Assembly (NCBI GenBank): GCA_945902735.1
Contig: CAMDNF010000014.1
Coordinates: forward strand, 1-38,022
Direction: 5' to 3'
DNA length: 38,022 nucleotides
Source: SHWC01 sp945902735
GTDB taxonomy: Bacteria; Pseudomonadota; Alphaproteobacteria; UBA828
In this document: positions 1 through 8,545 of the stretch, in pieces
How positions within the stretch are numbered: position 1 is the first letter of the stretch
Layout: every line of letters begins with the position of its first letter
Made by a program: the position numbers and the translations under genes
The notes under the pieces: generated by a model
Database searches by the model: none
What the model saw: the letters and a program-made list of their open reading frames with translations, nothing else
What the model was told of the DNA's origin: nothing

Positions 1-494
1 CTATCGTCGCGCCGCAGATAATAAGGCGAGTGGTCGTCTTCCATCAGGCTGTGGTCGTATTCGATGCCCTTGGCGATCAGGAGATCGATCGTGTTCTTGC
101 TGAGCTCCCACCAGGGCGCGGTATAGCCCTTCGGGTCCTTGCCGCTCAATTGCTTGGTGAGCGCGAAGGTCTTGTCGAGCACGGCTGATTCCTGCTCCTT
201 CGACATGGCCAGCGGGTTCTCATGCGAATAGCCGTGCAGCCCGATTTCGTGACCCGCCTTGACCACCATCTCGGCTTCCTTTGGGAAGCTTTCGATCGAG
301 TGGCCGGTGATGTCCCACGTTCCCTTGATCTGATATTTGTCATAGAGGTCGAGCAGGCGCGGCGTACCAAGTTTTGCCGCGTGCACGCCGCGCGAGATGT
401 CGCACGGCGAATCTTCACCGCCAAATGATCCGAGCCAAAGCGACACAGAATCGAAGTGCGTGTTCAAGCAAACCAGAATTTCCTTGTCCGCCAT
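1..494 (-). CDS. Polysaccharide deacetylase family hydrolase (N-terminal part, runs off the left edge)
   Basis: About 164 N-terminal residues are visible, reading leftwards from ATG at 494, and the C-terminus is outside the window. The protein has the NodB-type deacetylase pattern: an early Asp (D15, in THFDSVS), a THFDSVSLWLGSFGGEDSP-type N-terminus, and a metal-binding HxxxH (H87 and H91 in HGYSHENP). An APWWE segment follows. This resembles the HpPgdA-like branch of the family, which also includes PuuE-type allantoinases, so the substrate could be a small N-acyl or ureide compound rather than a polysaccharide. There is no signal peptide, which suggests a cytoplasmic enzyme. It is divergent from the amide-type ABC operon starting at 804, so a role with the imported compound is plausible but inferred. 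Confidence 0.8.
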   Translation of the reverse strand, partial: MADKEILVCLNTHFDSVSLWLGSFGGEDSPCDISRGVHAAKLGTPRLLDLYDKYQIKGTWDITGHSIESFPKEAEMVVKAGHEIGLHGYSHENPLAMSKEQESAVLDKTFALTKQLSGKDPKGYTAPWWELSKNTIDLLIAKGIEYDHSLMEDDHSPYYLRRDD

Positions 495-547
495 GCTTCT
501 TCTCCCTGGAATGATCGAGGGCGTTCAGCGCGCCTTGCCGAGCCCAA

Positions 548-560
548 TGGTGCAGCACCA
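548..560. promoter_or_regulatory. 13-bp palindrome, candidate operator
   Basis: TGGTGC-A-GCACCA is a perfect inverted repeat with a one-base centre. It lies between the divergent deacetylase and ABC-transporter genes, about 55 bases upstream of the deacetylase start. Its TGGT...ACCA edges recall the sites upstream of the second binding-protein gene (15708 and 15786), although the core differs. Calling it an operator is inference. Confidence 0.35.
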
Positions 561-698
561 ACGTGACACGTGCAAACCTCTTTTTGCTTTGGCTATCGCG
601 GCCAACGGAGGCAACTTCCCGAGCACGCCGCGAGGAAAGTCCCGGTACTCGGCGCTTTATCAGCCCATCGCGGGCATACCTCACCCTTTTGCGCGCAT

Positions 699-726
699 GT
701 CGGCGGACGCCGGGGCTGCCTATAAT
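699..726 (+). promoter_or_regulatory. Possible sigma70-type promoter of the ABC operon
   Basis: A consensus TATAAT stands at 721-726, in an AT-rich patch rare for this GC-rich DNA, about 78 bases before the ATG at 804. The best -35 candidate at 16-bp spacing is TGTCGG (699-704), which is weak. The -10 is visible; the promoter call is an inference. Confidence 0.35.
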
Positions 727-803
727 TCAAACAACATAATAATATGCCTCGCCCGTTGCCGCGAGGCGATAAGTCGAACCGTGGTGCAACAAGGGAGGAC
801 AAT

Positions 804-2180
804 ATGCCGATCTCGTTTCGATCCAAAAAGAAGCTGATCAAACCGAAAAATTCGCTTATGACCTCGCGTCGCAGCCTGCCCAAAGGCGCAGCACTCGCCG
901 GCCTCGGCACGATCGTCGCCGGCACCGGAACACTCGCCAAAGTGAACGGCGGCGCGCGCGCCGCCGGCAAACCGATCATGATCGGCGGCATCGTGCCGCT
1001 CTCCGGCTCCGACGCAACCTCGGGCACCGAGGCGAAGCGCGGCCTCGAGATGGCTTGCGAAGAAGTCAATGCGATGGGCGGCATTCTCGGCAATCAGGTC
1101 GAGCCGGTGTTCGCCGATAGCAAAGACCGCAGCGCCGATGAAGTGACCGCCGCCGCTAATCTGTTGATCGATCGTCATGGGGTGCATGCCGTGATCAACG
1201 GCCACAATATCGGCTCCAACAATGCCGAATACGACATCTTCGCCGACGCCTCGGTGATGTACATCCACACCAACACACTTAAGCAACATGACGAGTGGTT
1301 GACCAAGGATCCCGCGCACTAATTCAGCATCTTCATGAGCGACCCGGCCGAGTTCTGGTATGGCCCGGGCTGGGTGAAAATGATCTCCTGGCTGCGCGAC
1401 ACCAGCCAGTGGAAGCCGCAGAACAACAAGATCGCCTTGATCTCGGGCTCGCTGCCTTATTCGACCGTGATTTCAAATGCCGCCGCAACGGTCGCCAAGG
1501 ATCATGGTTGGGAACTTGCCTGGGGCGGCGTCGAGACCGTGACCACGCCGACCACCGAATGGGGCCCCGTGCTCGCCAACGTGCGTGAAGCCAATCCGGC
1601 GGCGATCCAACACTCGCACTTCTATCCGGGCGACATCGCCCAGTTCATGATCCAGTTCAACCAGAACCCGATCGATGCGCTGATCTATTTCCCCTGGGGT
1701 CCGCTGCTGTCGGCCTTCACCGAAATCGGCAAGGAGAACAGCGTCGGTGTCATGTCCTCGACCGTGATCGGCTTGTTGCAAGACGAAGTCGGCCAGGATT
1801 TCCGCAAGCGCTATAAGGCCAAATTCGGCCCGACCGCGAGCGAAATCGGCGCAACCGTGACCTACCCGAACATGCACCACTTCGCGCTCGCCGCGGCGTT
1901 CGCCGGTGGCACGTCGGAGCCGGGCAATACCGAGCAAGCCAAGAAGGTGGCGGCGCAATTGAAGCGCATCGTCTATCGCGGCGTGAGCGGCTCGATCGCC
2001 TATCACCCAGTCTGGCAGTCGGCCATGCCCTATCCGGATCTGGTGTCCGATCCCTCGCGCGGCATGCCGCATCTGTTCTACCAGATCAAGGATTGGGAGA
2101 AGCAGGATCGCACGCTGATCTCGCCGCCACCCTACAACACGGGCAATTTCTTCACGCCGCCTTGGTTCAAGAAGGCCTGA
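804..2180 (+). pseudogene. ABC transporter substrate-binding protein, interrupted by one in-frame TAA
   Basis: This is a Peripla_BP_6/LivK-type binding protein of the amide/branched-chain amino acid importer class. ATG at 804 follows GGGAGGA with good spacing. The leader has a Tat-like SRRSLPKG stretch (RR at residues 22-23) and a hydrophobic segment. Reading is open to TAA at 1320-1322, then continues in the same frame from TTC to TGA at 2178-2180. The intact paralogue at 15877-17244 has Tyr at this point (RYFSIF versus H-stop-FSIF), so one base change from TAC or TAT explains it. The two pieces are 172 residues and, from ATG 1335, 281 residues. It may be a recent pseudogene, a readthrough gene or an assembly error. 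It heads the five-gene operon, 23 bases before the ATPase gene. Confidence 0.85.
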
Positions 2181-2203
2181 TCTAACGCGACGGTCATCGG
2201 CTT

Positions 2204-3004
2204 GTGAGCGATCGCGTTTCGGAGCAATCGGCGACGCTGCTGTCGTGCCAAAGTGTCTCGAAATACTACGGCGCGATGGCAGCGGTCGACCAATTGAGTA
2301 TCGACGTCAGAGCGGGAGAAGTACTGGGGATCGGCGGGCCGAACGGGGCGGGTAAGACCACCCTATTCGACCTGATCTCGGGTATTTCTCCCGCCGATGA
2401 TGGTCGCATCATATTCGAGGGCCATGATTTGTTGCGGCACGCGCCGCATCAGATTTGCCATTTCGGCATTGCGCGCACCTTTCAGCTCAATGCCGCGTTC
2501 GACACCATGACCGTGCACGAGAACGTGCTGTGCGCGTCCTATTACGGCCACAAGAATATCTTCTTCCCGAATTTCCGCTTCGACCTCGCCTGCCGGCGCC
2601 GTGCCGATGAGGCGATCGATTATGTCGGTCTCGGCGACGCGGCCAAGATCGTGGCGCGCGAATTGCCCGTGCTGCAGCGCAAGCTCGTCATGATGGCGTG
2701 CGCGCTGGTCAGCCAGCCAAAATTATTGCTGATGGATGAACCGGTCGGCGGTCTCAACCCGCACGAGATCGACGAGATGATGGCGCTGGTGCGCCGCCTT
2801 TGCGCCGAACGCAAGCTGACCATCATCTTGATCGAACACGTCATGCGGTTTCTGGTCGCGTTTTCGGGCCGCGTCATGATCATGCACCACGGCCAAAAAA
2901 TCTATGAGGGCTCCGCCAAGGGCCTGGCCGAGGATCGTAATGTCGTCGATGTCTATCTGGGCGAGGGCATGGCTGAGCATCTGCGCCAGCAGATTCAAGG
3001 ATAA
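2204..3004 (+). CDS. ABC transporter ATP-binding protein, LivG type
   Basis: This 266-residue ATPase of the LivG type would power import through the LivH/LivM permeases. It starts at GTG 2204. Walker A is GPNGAGKTT (around residues 45-53), the Q-loop is RTFQ (91-94), Walker B with catalytic Glu is LLLMDEP (174-180), and the switch His lies in IEHVM (H212). Where LSGGQ or LSYGQQ is expected, this protein has LPVLQRK (154-160), a strongly altered signature motif. The gene lies 23 bases after the binding-protein gene and 4 bases before the second ATPase. The altered signature could be a subfamily trait, with the partner ATPase supplying a canonical site. Confidence 0.9.
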   Translation: MSDRVSEQSATLLSCQSVSKYYGAMAAVDQLSIDVRAGEVLGIGGPNGAGKTTLFDLISGISPADDGRIIFEGHDLLRHAPHQICHFGIARTFQLNAAFDTMTVHENVLCASYYGHKNIFFPNFRFDLACRRRADEAIDYVGLGDAAKIVARELPVLQRKLVMMACALVSQPKLLLMDEPVGGLNPHEIDEMMALVRRLCAERKLTIILIEHVMRFLVAFSGRVMIMHHGQKIYEGSAKGLAEDRNVVDVYLGEGMAEHLRQQIQG

Positions 3005-3008
3005 AGCG

Positions 3009-3725
3009 ATGGCCGAACCGCTTCTCGATGTACGCGGGATCAATGCCGGCTATCATGGCCGCTCGGTGCTGCGCGCGGTGTCGCTCAAGGTGGAAGATGG
3101 ACAAGTCGTCGGCATTCTCGGGCCGAACGGCCATGGCAAGACCACGCTGCTTTATTGCATCTCCGGTCTCTTGCCCTTGACCCAGGGCGATATCCATTTC
3201 GCGGGTGTCTCTCTCAAGGGCAAATCGGTCGAAAAGATCGTCGAAGCCGGCATCGTGCACATTCCGCAGGGTGACATGATCTTTCCCGACATGACGATCC
3301 GCGAGAATCTGCTCATGGGCGCCTATCTGCCCGGCCCAGCCGCCAAATCAGTGGCCAGTCTTGAGGCCGTGCATCAAATATTCCCCATCCTCCTTGAGCG
3401 ACGCAACCAGATCGCCAGCACACTCTCAGGCGGCGAGCGGCGCATGCTCGGCATCGGACGCGGGCTGATGGCCGATGCCCGCATACTCCTGATCGACGAA
3501 CCGTCGCTCGGCCTCGCGCCCATTGTGATCGAACAAATTTATCAGGCGCTCGCCGGCCTTAAAAAACAGGGCCGCACGATCTTGATCGTCGAGGAAAACG
3601 CCAGCCGCGCGTTCCGCCTCGCCGACCAGCTCTATCTGCTCGACCATGGCGAGTTCGTTTGGGAGGGCGCACCGGAGGAATTGCGCACGCACAAAGGCAT
3701 TCTCGAAACCTATTTGGGGGCGTGA
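3009..3725 (+). CDS. ABC transporter ATP-binding protein, LivF type
   Basis: This 238-residue second ATPase pairs with the LivG-type subunit. I chose ATG 3009 because the conserved N-terminus (MAEPLLDVRGINAGY) begins there and it lies 4 bases after the previous stop. Walker A is GPNGHGKTT (38-46), the signature is a canonical LSGGE (139-143), and Walker B is LLIDEP. IVEEN replaces the usual H-loop His, in line with LivF proteins, which commonly have EQN there. Its stop overlaps the GTG of the next gene (GTGA), indicating translational coupling. Confidence 0.93.
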   Translation: MAEPLLDVRGINAGYHGRSVLRAVSLKVEDGQVVGILGPNGHGKTTLLYCISGLLPLTQGDIHFAGVSLKGKSVEKIVEAGIVHIPQGDMIFPDMTIRENLLMGAYLPGPAAKSVASLEAVHQIFPILLERRNQIASTLSGGERRMLGIGRGLMADARILLIDEPSLGLAPIVIEQIYQALAGLKKQGRTILIVEENASRAFRLADQLYLLDHGEFVWEGAPEELRTHKGILETYLGA

Positions 3726-4615
3726 GCGAGACCGTGGAAGCCTTCCTCCAAGTTTTCTTCAGCGGGCTGACGATGGGCGCCATGTATGCGCTGAGCGCGG
3801 TCGGCCTTGCGCTGCTATGGGGCGTCGTCGGCATGCTCAACATGGCGCAAGGCGCCATGCTCGCGATCGGCGGTTATGCCTCCTACACCGCTGTCATCTA
3901 TATCGGCCTGCCCTGGCCCTTTGGCCTGCCGGCCGGCATCCTCGCCGGCTTTGTCACCGGCGTGATGTTTTACTACACGATCGTGCATTGGCTTTATCGC
4001 TCGCCGACGTTCGAGGTCAACGTGATCATCGCGACCGTCGGCGCCTCGATTTTGATCGAAAGCCTGATCATCAAAATCTTCAGCGGCTATCCGGTCGACC
4101 AACCGTTCTCGATTCAGGGCGGCGTGCGCGTCAGCACCATTCTCCTGCCCTGGCAGACGCTCCTCAATATCGGCATCGCCTTTATCATGATGCTGGTGCT
4201 CGCCTGGATTTTGCGCGCGACGCGGCTGGGGCGCGCCATTCGGGCGACCGCGCAGCACCGCACCGCCGCCCAATTGATGGGCGTGCCGGTCGGGCGCGTG
4301 TTTATCCAAGTCCTCATCATCGCCGGTGTGGTCGCCGCCATTTCAGGCGTGCTGTTGACCGGCTCGGTCGCCAATCTTCTGCCCCAAGTCGGCACCGGGC
4401 CGATGTTGAAGGCGTTCTTCATCTGCGTGATCGCGGGCCTCGGTAATATCCCGGGCGCGGTGCTCGCCGCCTTCGTGCTCGCCGAATTCGAAGCCGGCAT
4501 TCAATATCTGGTCGGCGGGCGCTATGGCTTCCCGGCCATGTTCGTGCTCGCGATGATCGTTCTGATTTTCCGTCCTCATGGCGTATTCGGCAAACGGCGT
4601 GTGACCCGGGCATGA
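3722..4615 (+). CDS. ABC transporter permease, LivH type
   Basis: This 297-residue inner-membrane permease has the LivH opening pattern: an early membrane helix, then GLTMGAMYALSAVGLALLWG and LNMAQGAMLAIGGY. Multiple hydrophobic helices follow throughout. GTG 3722 is chosen as start because it overlaps the LivF-type stop as GTGA and begins right before the conserved segment. Together with the LivM-type protein it would form the pore. It is the only LivH-type subunit in the window, so the second, incomplete importer set at 15877-18436 would have to use it or one elsewhere. Confidence 0.92.
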   Translation: MSETVEAFLQVFFSGLTMGAMYALSAVGLALLWGVVGMLNMAQGAMLAIGGYASYTAVIYIGLPWPFGLPAGILAGFVTGVMFYYTIVHWLYRSPTFEVNVIIATVGASILIESLIIKIFSGYPVDQPFSIQGGVRVSTILLPWQTLLNIGIAFIMMLVLAWILRATRLGRAIRATAQHRTAAQLMGVPVGRVFIQVLIIAGVVAAISGVLLTGSVANLLPQVGTGPMLKAFFICVIAGLGNIPGAVLAAFVLAEFEAGIQYLVGGRYGFPAMFVLAMIVLIFRPHGVFGKRRVTRA

Positions 4616-5673
4616 CGATCGACGTTCACATGAAGAAAATCACGCAGCGGCCGCTCGCTCGCGATATCGGCATCGGCACGATCCTGCTCGCGATCTTGAT
4701 CGTCATTCCGCTCTTCGATCCACCCCGCTACACGATCGATCAATTCGTGCTGTTTTTCATTTGGGCCGGCGTGGTGACCCAATGGAATTTGGTATTCGGC
4801 GTCGCCGGTATTTTTTCACTCGCCCAAATGGCGGTTTTCGCCATGGGCGGCTATGGCGCGGCCCTGATCGCGCTCTATGTGCACTGGTCGATTTGGCTGA
4901 CCGGTATATTGGGCGCGCTGATCGCCGTGATCTTCAGCGCCCTGATCGGCGCCGCGACCATAAGACTGCGCGGCGCCTATGTCGCGCTGCTAACGCTTGG
5001 CGTCGCGGTCGTCATGCAATCGCTGATCCAAACCGATTCTGATTGTTTCTATTATGAAGGCGCCACTTGTTACAATTTAACCGGCGGCGCGCGTGGCCTG
5101 TCGAAATTCGGCGATTTCGGTTTTCGCGAGTGGCTCGGATTCGAGAATAGATTGCTCGGCAGCTATTATCTCGGTCTGATTCTTCTTCTCGCCGGCTCGA
5201 TTTTTGCCTTCGCGATCATCCGTGGGCCGATGGGCCACGCCTTTCGCGCGCTCCGCGACAATGACGCCTTTGCCCGCACGCGCGGTATCAACAAGGTCAA
5301 ATATCAGATTTTGGTGTTCGCCCTGTCGGGCTTCTTCACCGGCCTGATGGGCGCGTTCTACGCCGGCCATTACAAAACCTTCGGGCCGACCGTGCTCGAT
5401 TTCTCGATCATGCTGACGCTCTTGGCCATGATGGTGGTCGGCGGCCTCGGCCGGCCTTGGGGGCCGCTGGTCGGCTGCGCGCTGATGATGATCGTCGATG
5501 ATCGGCTGAAAACCTATGCCGAGTGGCGCACGGTCGGCATGGGCGCCATCACGGTGCTCTTCATCGTGATCTTCCGCCAGGGCGTGGTCGGCATGATCGA
5601 GAACGCCTGGCTACGTTATAGCCGGCCGGGTGCGCTTCGTGCCTTGCTACCCGGCCAAAAAGCCCCTCGCTAA
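4612..5673 (+). CDS. ABC transporter permease, LivM type (copy 1)
   Basis: This 353-residue permease starts at ATG 4612, overlapping the LivH-type stop as ATGA; an in-frame ATG at 4630 is an alternative. It has the LivM hallmarks VVTQWNLVFGVAGIFSLAQM, RLRGAYVALLTLG and GPMGHAFRALRDN. A periplasmic-looking loop contains two Cys seven residues apart (DCFYYEGATC), shared with the paralogue at 17363-18436. It ends the operon and overlaps tail to tail by a few bases with the minus-strand SDR gene. Confidence 0.93.
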   Translation: MTIDVHMKKITQRPLARDIGIGTILLAILIVIPLFDPPRYTIDQFVLFFIWAGVVTQWNLVFGVAGIFSLAQMAVFAMGGYGAALIALYVHWSIWLTGILGALIAVIFSALIGAATIRLRGAYVALLTLGVAVVMQSLIQTDSDCFYYEGATCYNLTGGARGLSKFGDFGFREWLGFENRLLGSYYLGLILLLAGSIFAFAIIRGPMGHAFRALRDNDAFARTRGINKVKYQILVFALSGFFTGLMGAFYAGHYKTFGPTVLDFSIMLTLLAMMVVGGLGRPWGPLVGCALMMIVDDRLKTYAEWRTVGMGAITVLFIVIFRQGVVGMIENAWLRYSRPGALRALLPGQKAPR

Positions 5674-6437
5674 TACTGCACGCGCTGGGTCATGGCACCA
5701 TCGACCATGAGATTGGTGCCGGTGATGAAGCTGGCCGCCGGGCTCGCGAGGAACGCAACCGCCTTGGCCACTTCATCGGGCGTCCCCATGCGGCCCATCG
5801 GGTTCCGCTTCAGCGCCATCTCATAGATTTGCGGCGCTTCGGTCTGACGCTGATGCCAAACCCCGCCCTCGAAATAAATCGTGCCGGGCGATACCGAATT
5901 GACCCGAATGTTCTTCGGCGCCAGGGCATGGGCGAGGTTCGATAAATAATTGATCAGCGCCGCCTTGACCGAATTATAGGGCCGGACGCCACCGAAAAAT
6001 TCGACCGCCGCCGCGCTCGCGATCCCCACGATCGCGCCGGCCTTCGACTTTTCCAAAAACGGCAACGCGGCCTCAACCGTGCGGACCGTCGCGAGCACGT
6101 CGATTTCAAACCCGAGGCGCCATGATTTTTCGCCTGGCGTCACCGCCCCACTGAGCGCGCTGACATTCGGCACCAAAATATCGAGCCCACCGAGCGCGCG
6201 ATCCGCCTCCGCGATCCAGCCCCGAAGCGCCGCCTCATCGGTCACATCAAGCGCGCGGCCCGTAGCCTTGACGCCCCGCGTCTTCAACGCCTCGACCATG
6301 GCCTTCACCTGCGCAGCATCGCGCGCGCAGAGCGCCACATGGCAGCCCTCTTCCGCCAGATGCTCGGCAATCGCGCGGCCAATGCCGCGCGTGGCCCCAG
6401 TGATCAGCGCGCGCTTGCCCGCGAGGCCGAGATCCAT
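5670..6437 (-). CDS. Short-chain dehydrogenase/reductase (SDR)
   Basis: This 255-residue classical SDR is an NAD(P)-dependent oxidoreductase of unknown substrate. The cofactor loop TGATRGIG is at residues 13-20. The catalytic set is S141 with Y154 and K158 (YNSVK). The usual NAG is replaced by NVSALSG (N91). It is the last gene of a minus-strand run (SDR, MetE-like, crotonase, AhpD-like), 23 bases after the MetE-like gene. The neighbours suggest a small catabolic pathway, but the sequence does not identify the substrate. Confidence 0.92.
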   Translation of the reverse strand: MDLGLAGKRALITGATRGIGRAIAEHLAEEGCHVALCARDAAQVKAMVEALKTRGVKATGRALDVTDEAALRGWIAEADRALGGLDILVPNVSALSGAVTPGEKSWRLGFEIDVLATVRTVEAALPFLEKSKAGAIVGIASAAAVEFFGGVRPYNSVKAALINYLSNLAHALAPKNIRVNSVSPGTIYFEGGVWHQRQTEAPQIYEMALKRNPMGRMGTPDEVAKAVAFLASPAASFITGTNLMVDGAMTQRVQY

Positions 6438-6460
6438 CGCCTTTGTCTCGCCGCCTTGCT

Positions 6461-7648
6461 TTAGCTATAGAGCCGCTTGGTGGCGATCGCGGCGCCCTCG
6501 CTCAGCATTTTGAGCTTCGCCCACACCACGTCCTCGGCGACCATGACATAATTGGCAAAGGTCGAAAAACCGCAATCGGCGCCGGCGATCACGCGCTCCC
6601 GATCGCCCATGACCTCGACAAATTTGCAAATCCGATCGGCGATCGCGATCGGGTGTTCGAGATAATTGGTCGTCACGTCGATCAGGCCGGGAATCAGGAC
6701 CATCGACTTGGGCGGCGGGTTATTTTTGATCGCGTGCCAATCATGCTGGTGGCGCGGATTGGCGCACGCGATCGAGAGCGCGCCCACCTTTGCCTCATAG
6801 AGCAGCGGCAATAGCGGTTCAAGCTCGACATCATCGATGTGCGGGCCATCCCAATTGCCCCAGCAAACATGGAGCCGCGCCTTCGACGCCGGAATATTGG
6901 CGAGCGCGATGTTCATCGCCTGAATATGCAGCTCGACGCGTTTCAGAAATTCCTTGAGCGGCCGGCCCTGATACATAAACTGCCGCTCCATCGCGAGATC
7001 GGGCGCATCGATCTGCAGAATGTGCCCTTGTTTCACGATGTATTCGTATTCACCTTTGAGTTCCTTCGCGACCGCCAGGACGTAATCCCTGTCGGTCTTA
7101 TAGGCCGGGTTCTTCGCGGCGCGCAGCATGGTCGTGGTGACGATGCCGGGCGAGGCCGCGGTCACGAAGGTCTCCGCGAATTTCTTGCGGCTGCGCTTCA
7201 GCGAGTCGGCAAAAATCCCCATCTCGAACTTGACGTCCTTCAAATCCGGCTCGTACTTGACCGCGGTCACCGCCTGCGGCGCGTTCCACACGCGCGGGCG
7301 CTCCGATTCCGTGCTCCAGATGCGCTGCGTGAACATGTCGGCATATTTCGGAAACACCGTCATATCGGTCGGCAATTTGCGCTTGGAGGTGCCGCCCCAA
7401 CCCGACATGCGGTTGATCACATAGGTCTGGAAGCCGACGCGCGCTTCCTCGCCGTCATTGCCGATGTCGATGCCGCTCTCGATCTGCTTTTTGACCACCC
7501 AATCGGTCGCCGCCTCAACCTCGCGGAACAGCGCCTTCTCATTCACCTTCCGGCCGTGATCGCGCGCGATCAACAGATCGGCGAGCTTCTTCGGGCGCGG
7601 CAGGCTGCCGACATGGGTCGTCAGAACACGTTTTTCGCTGGTGCGCAT
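6461..7648 (-). CDS. MetE C-terminal-like zinc methyltransferase (cobalamin-independent methionine synthase family)
   Basis: This 395-residue single-domain protein corresponds to the catalytic half of MetE, which is about 750 residues in full. ATG 7648 is preferred over an upstream in-frame start because a GGGAGG lies just before it and the conserved THVGSLPRP begins at residue 11. Predicted zinc ligands are H260 and C262 (HVCWGNW) and C359 (ADCGFSTF), with acidic residues after the first pair. The family transfers methyl or alkyl groups between thiols and other carriers. Lacking the N-terminal folate-binding half, this one probably does not make methionine from methyl-tetrahydropteroyl-triglutamate. 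It sits in a run with crotonase and SDR genes. Confidence 0.85.
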   Translation of the reverse strand: MRTSEKRVLTTHVGSLPRPKKLADLLIARDHGRKVNEKALFREVEAATDWVVKKQIESGIDIGNDGEEARVGFQTYVINRMSGWGGTSKRKLPTDMTVFPKYADMFTQRIWSTESERPRVWNAPQAVTAVKYEPDLKDVKFEMGIFADSLKRSRKKFAETFVTAASPGIVTTTMLRAAKNPAYKTDRDYVLAVAKELKGEYEYIVKQGHILQIDAPDLAMERQFMYQGRPLKEFLKRVELHIQAMNIALANIPASKARLHVCWGNWDGPHIDDVELEPLLPLLYEAKVGALSIACANPRHQHDWHAIKNNPPPKSMVLIPGLIDVTTNYLEHPIAIADRICKFVEVMGDRERVIAGADCGFSTFANYVMVAEDVVWAKLKMLSEGAAIATKRLYS

Positions 7649-7747
7649 GGTGGATCTCCCTCCCCGTTCTCGTCTTACTGGTGCTGGCGCCGGTATCCGG
7701 TTGTTGGCGCCGAGCTTGGTCAATAATCGGCCTCGCGGTCAAGCCGC

Positions 7748-8545
7748 TCACCGCCCCCTATAGGCGGGCTTGCGCTTGTCGATAAAGGCATTGATCCCCT
7801 CGACGAAATCATCGCTCGCCGCGCAGGCCGCGAACGACGCCGCCTCGGCCTCGAGCTGCGCTTCGAGCGGCACCTCAAGCGAGCGATTCAAGAGGCGCTT
7901 GGTCGCGGCAATCGCAAGGGTCGGGCCATTGGCGAGCCGGCGCGCGAACTTTTCGGTTTCGGCGCCCAGTGTCTCAGTCGGCACCACGCGATTGACCACG
8001 CCAAGATCGAGCGCGCGTCTGGCGTCGAAGCGCTCGCCCAAAAGCGCGATCTCCATGGCGCGCCTTGCGCCCACCACGCGCGGCAAAAAAAACGTACCCG
8101 AGCCGTCGGGGCTTGTGCCGATATTGACATAGGCAAGGCTGAAATACGCGCTCTCGGCCGCGATGGCGAGGTCGCACGCCAGCATCAAACTCATGCCAAA
8201 GCCGGCCGCGGCGCCCTCGACCGAAGCGATCACCGGCTTGTTCATGCGCCGGAGCGCGATCATGGTCGGGTGCACGGTCTCGACCATGGCGCGAAAAAAG
8301 CGCCGCCGCTCGGCGGCAGGTTCCGCCAGCACCGCCTTGAAGAATTTAAGATCGCCGCCCGCCATGAAGTGGCCGCCCGCACCCCGGATCACCACGCAAC
8401 GCACGGCCTCATCGGCCTCGACGCTGAGCACCGCTTCCGCGAGCGCCTTGGCGAGTTCGATATTGAGCGCGTTCAGCGCCTCGGGCCGGTTCAGCGTGAT
8501 GGTCGCGATGGCGTCCTTGGTCTCCTTTAGGATCAGATCGCTCAT
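7748..8545 (-). CDS. Enoyl-CoA hydratase/isomerase (crotonase) family protein
   Basis: This 265-residue crotonase-fold enzyme acts on acyl-CoA thioesters. Visible features are the N-terminal ITLNRPEALNALN, the oxyanion-hole segment GGHFMAGGDLKFF, and GAAAGFGMSLMLACDLAIA followed by the IGTSPDGSGTFFLPR region. ATG 8545 overlaps the stop of the AhpD-like gene as ATGA, so the two are translationally coupled. The exact reaction (hydration, isomerisation or hydrolysis) cannot be read from the sequence. Confidence 0.92.
   Translation of the reverse strand: MSDLILKETKDAIATITLNRPEALNALNIELAKALAEAVLSVEADEAVRCVVIRGAGGHFMAGGDLKFFKAVLAEPAAERRRFFRAMVETVHPTMIALRRMNKPVIASVEGAAAGFGMSLMLACDLAIAAESAYFSLAYVNIGTSPDGSGTFFLPRVVGARRAMEIALLGERFDARRALDLGVVNRVVPTETLGAETEKFARRLANGPTLAIAATKRLLNRSLEVPLEAQLEAEAASFAACAASDDFVEGINAFIDKRKPAYRGR

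Larger units (their letters stand above)
495..803. other. Divergent intergenic region between deacetylase and ABC operon
   Basis: This stretch of 309 bases has no convincing gene; the open frames across it lack family resemblance and ribosome-binding sites. It should hold the promoters of both divergent units. I see a 13-bp perfect palindrome at 548-560, a TATAAT hexamer at 721-726, and a strong Shine-Dalgarno sequence (GGGAGGA) at 793-799 in front of the ATG at 804. Confidence 0.6.

Noticed and set aside
397..837. Plus-strand open frame of 146 codons across the first intergenic region
   Set aside because: It has no ribosome site, no recognisable family and biased composition. It overlaps both the deacetylase start and the leader of the binding-protein gene.
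1320..1322. Stop-codon reassignment or a recoded amino acid as the cause of the in-frame stops
   Set aside because: The two interrupted genes use different stops (TAA and TAG), many intact genes here end with TAA, TAG or TGA, and no recoding hairpin is evident.
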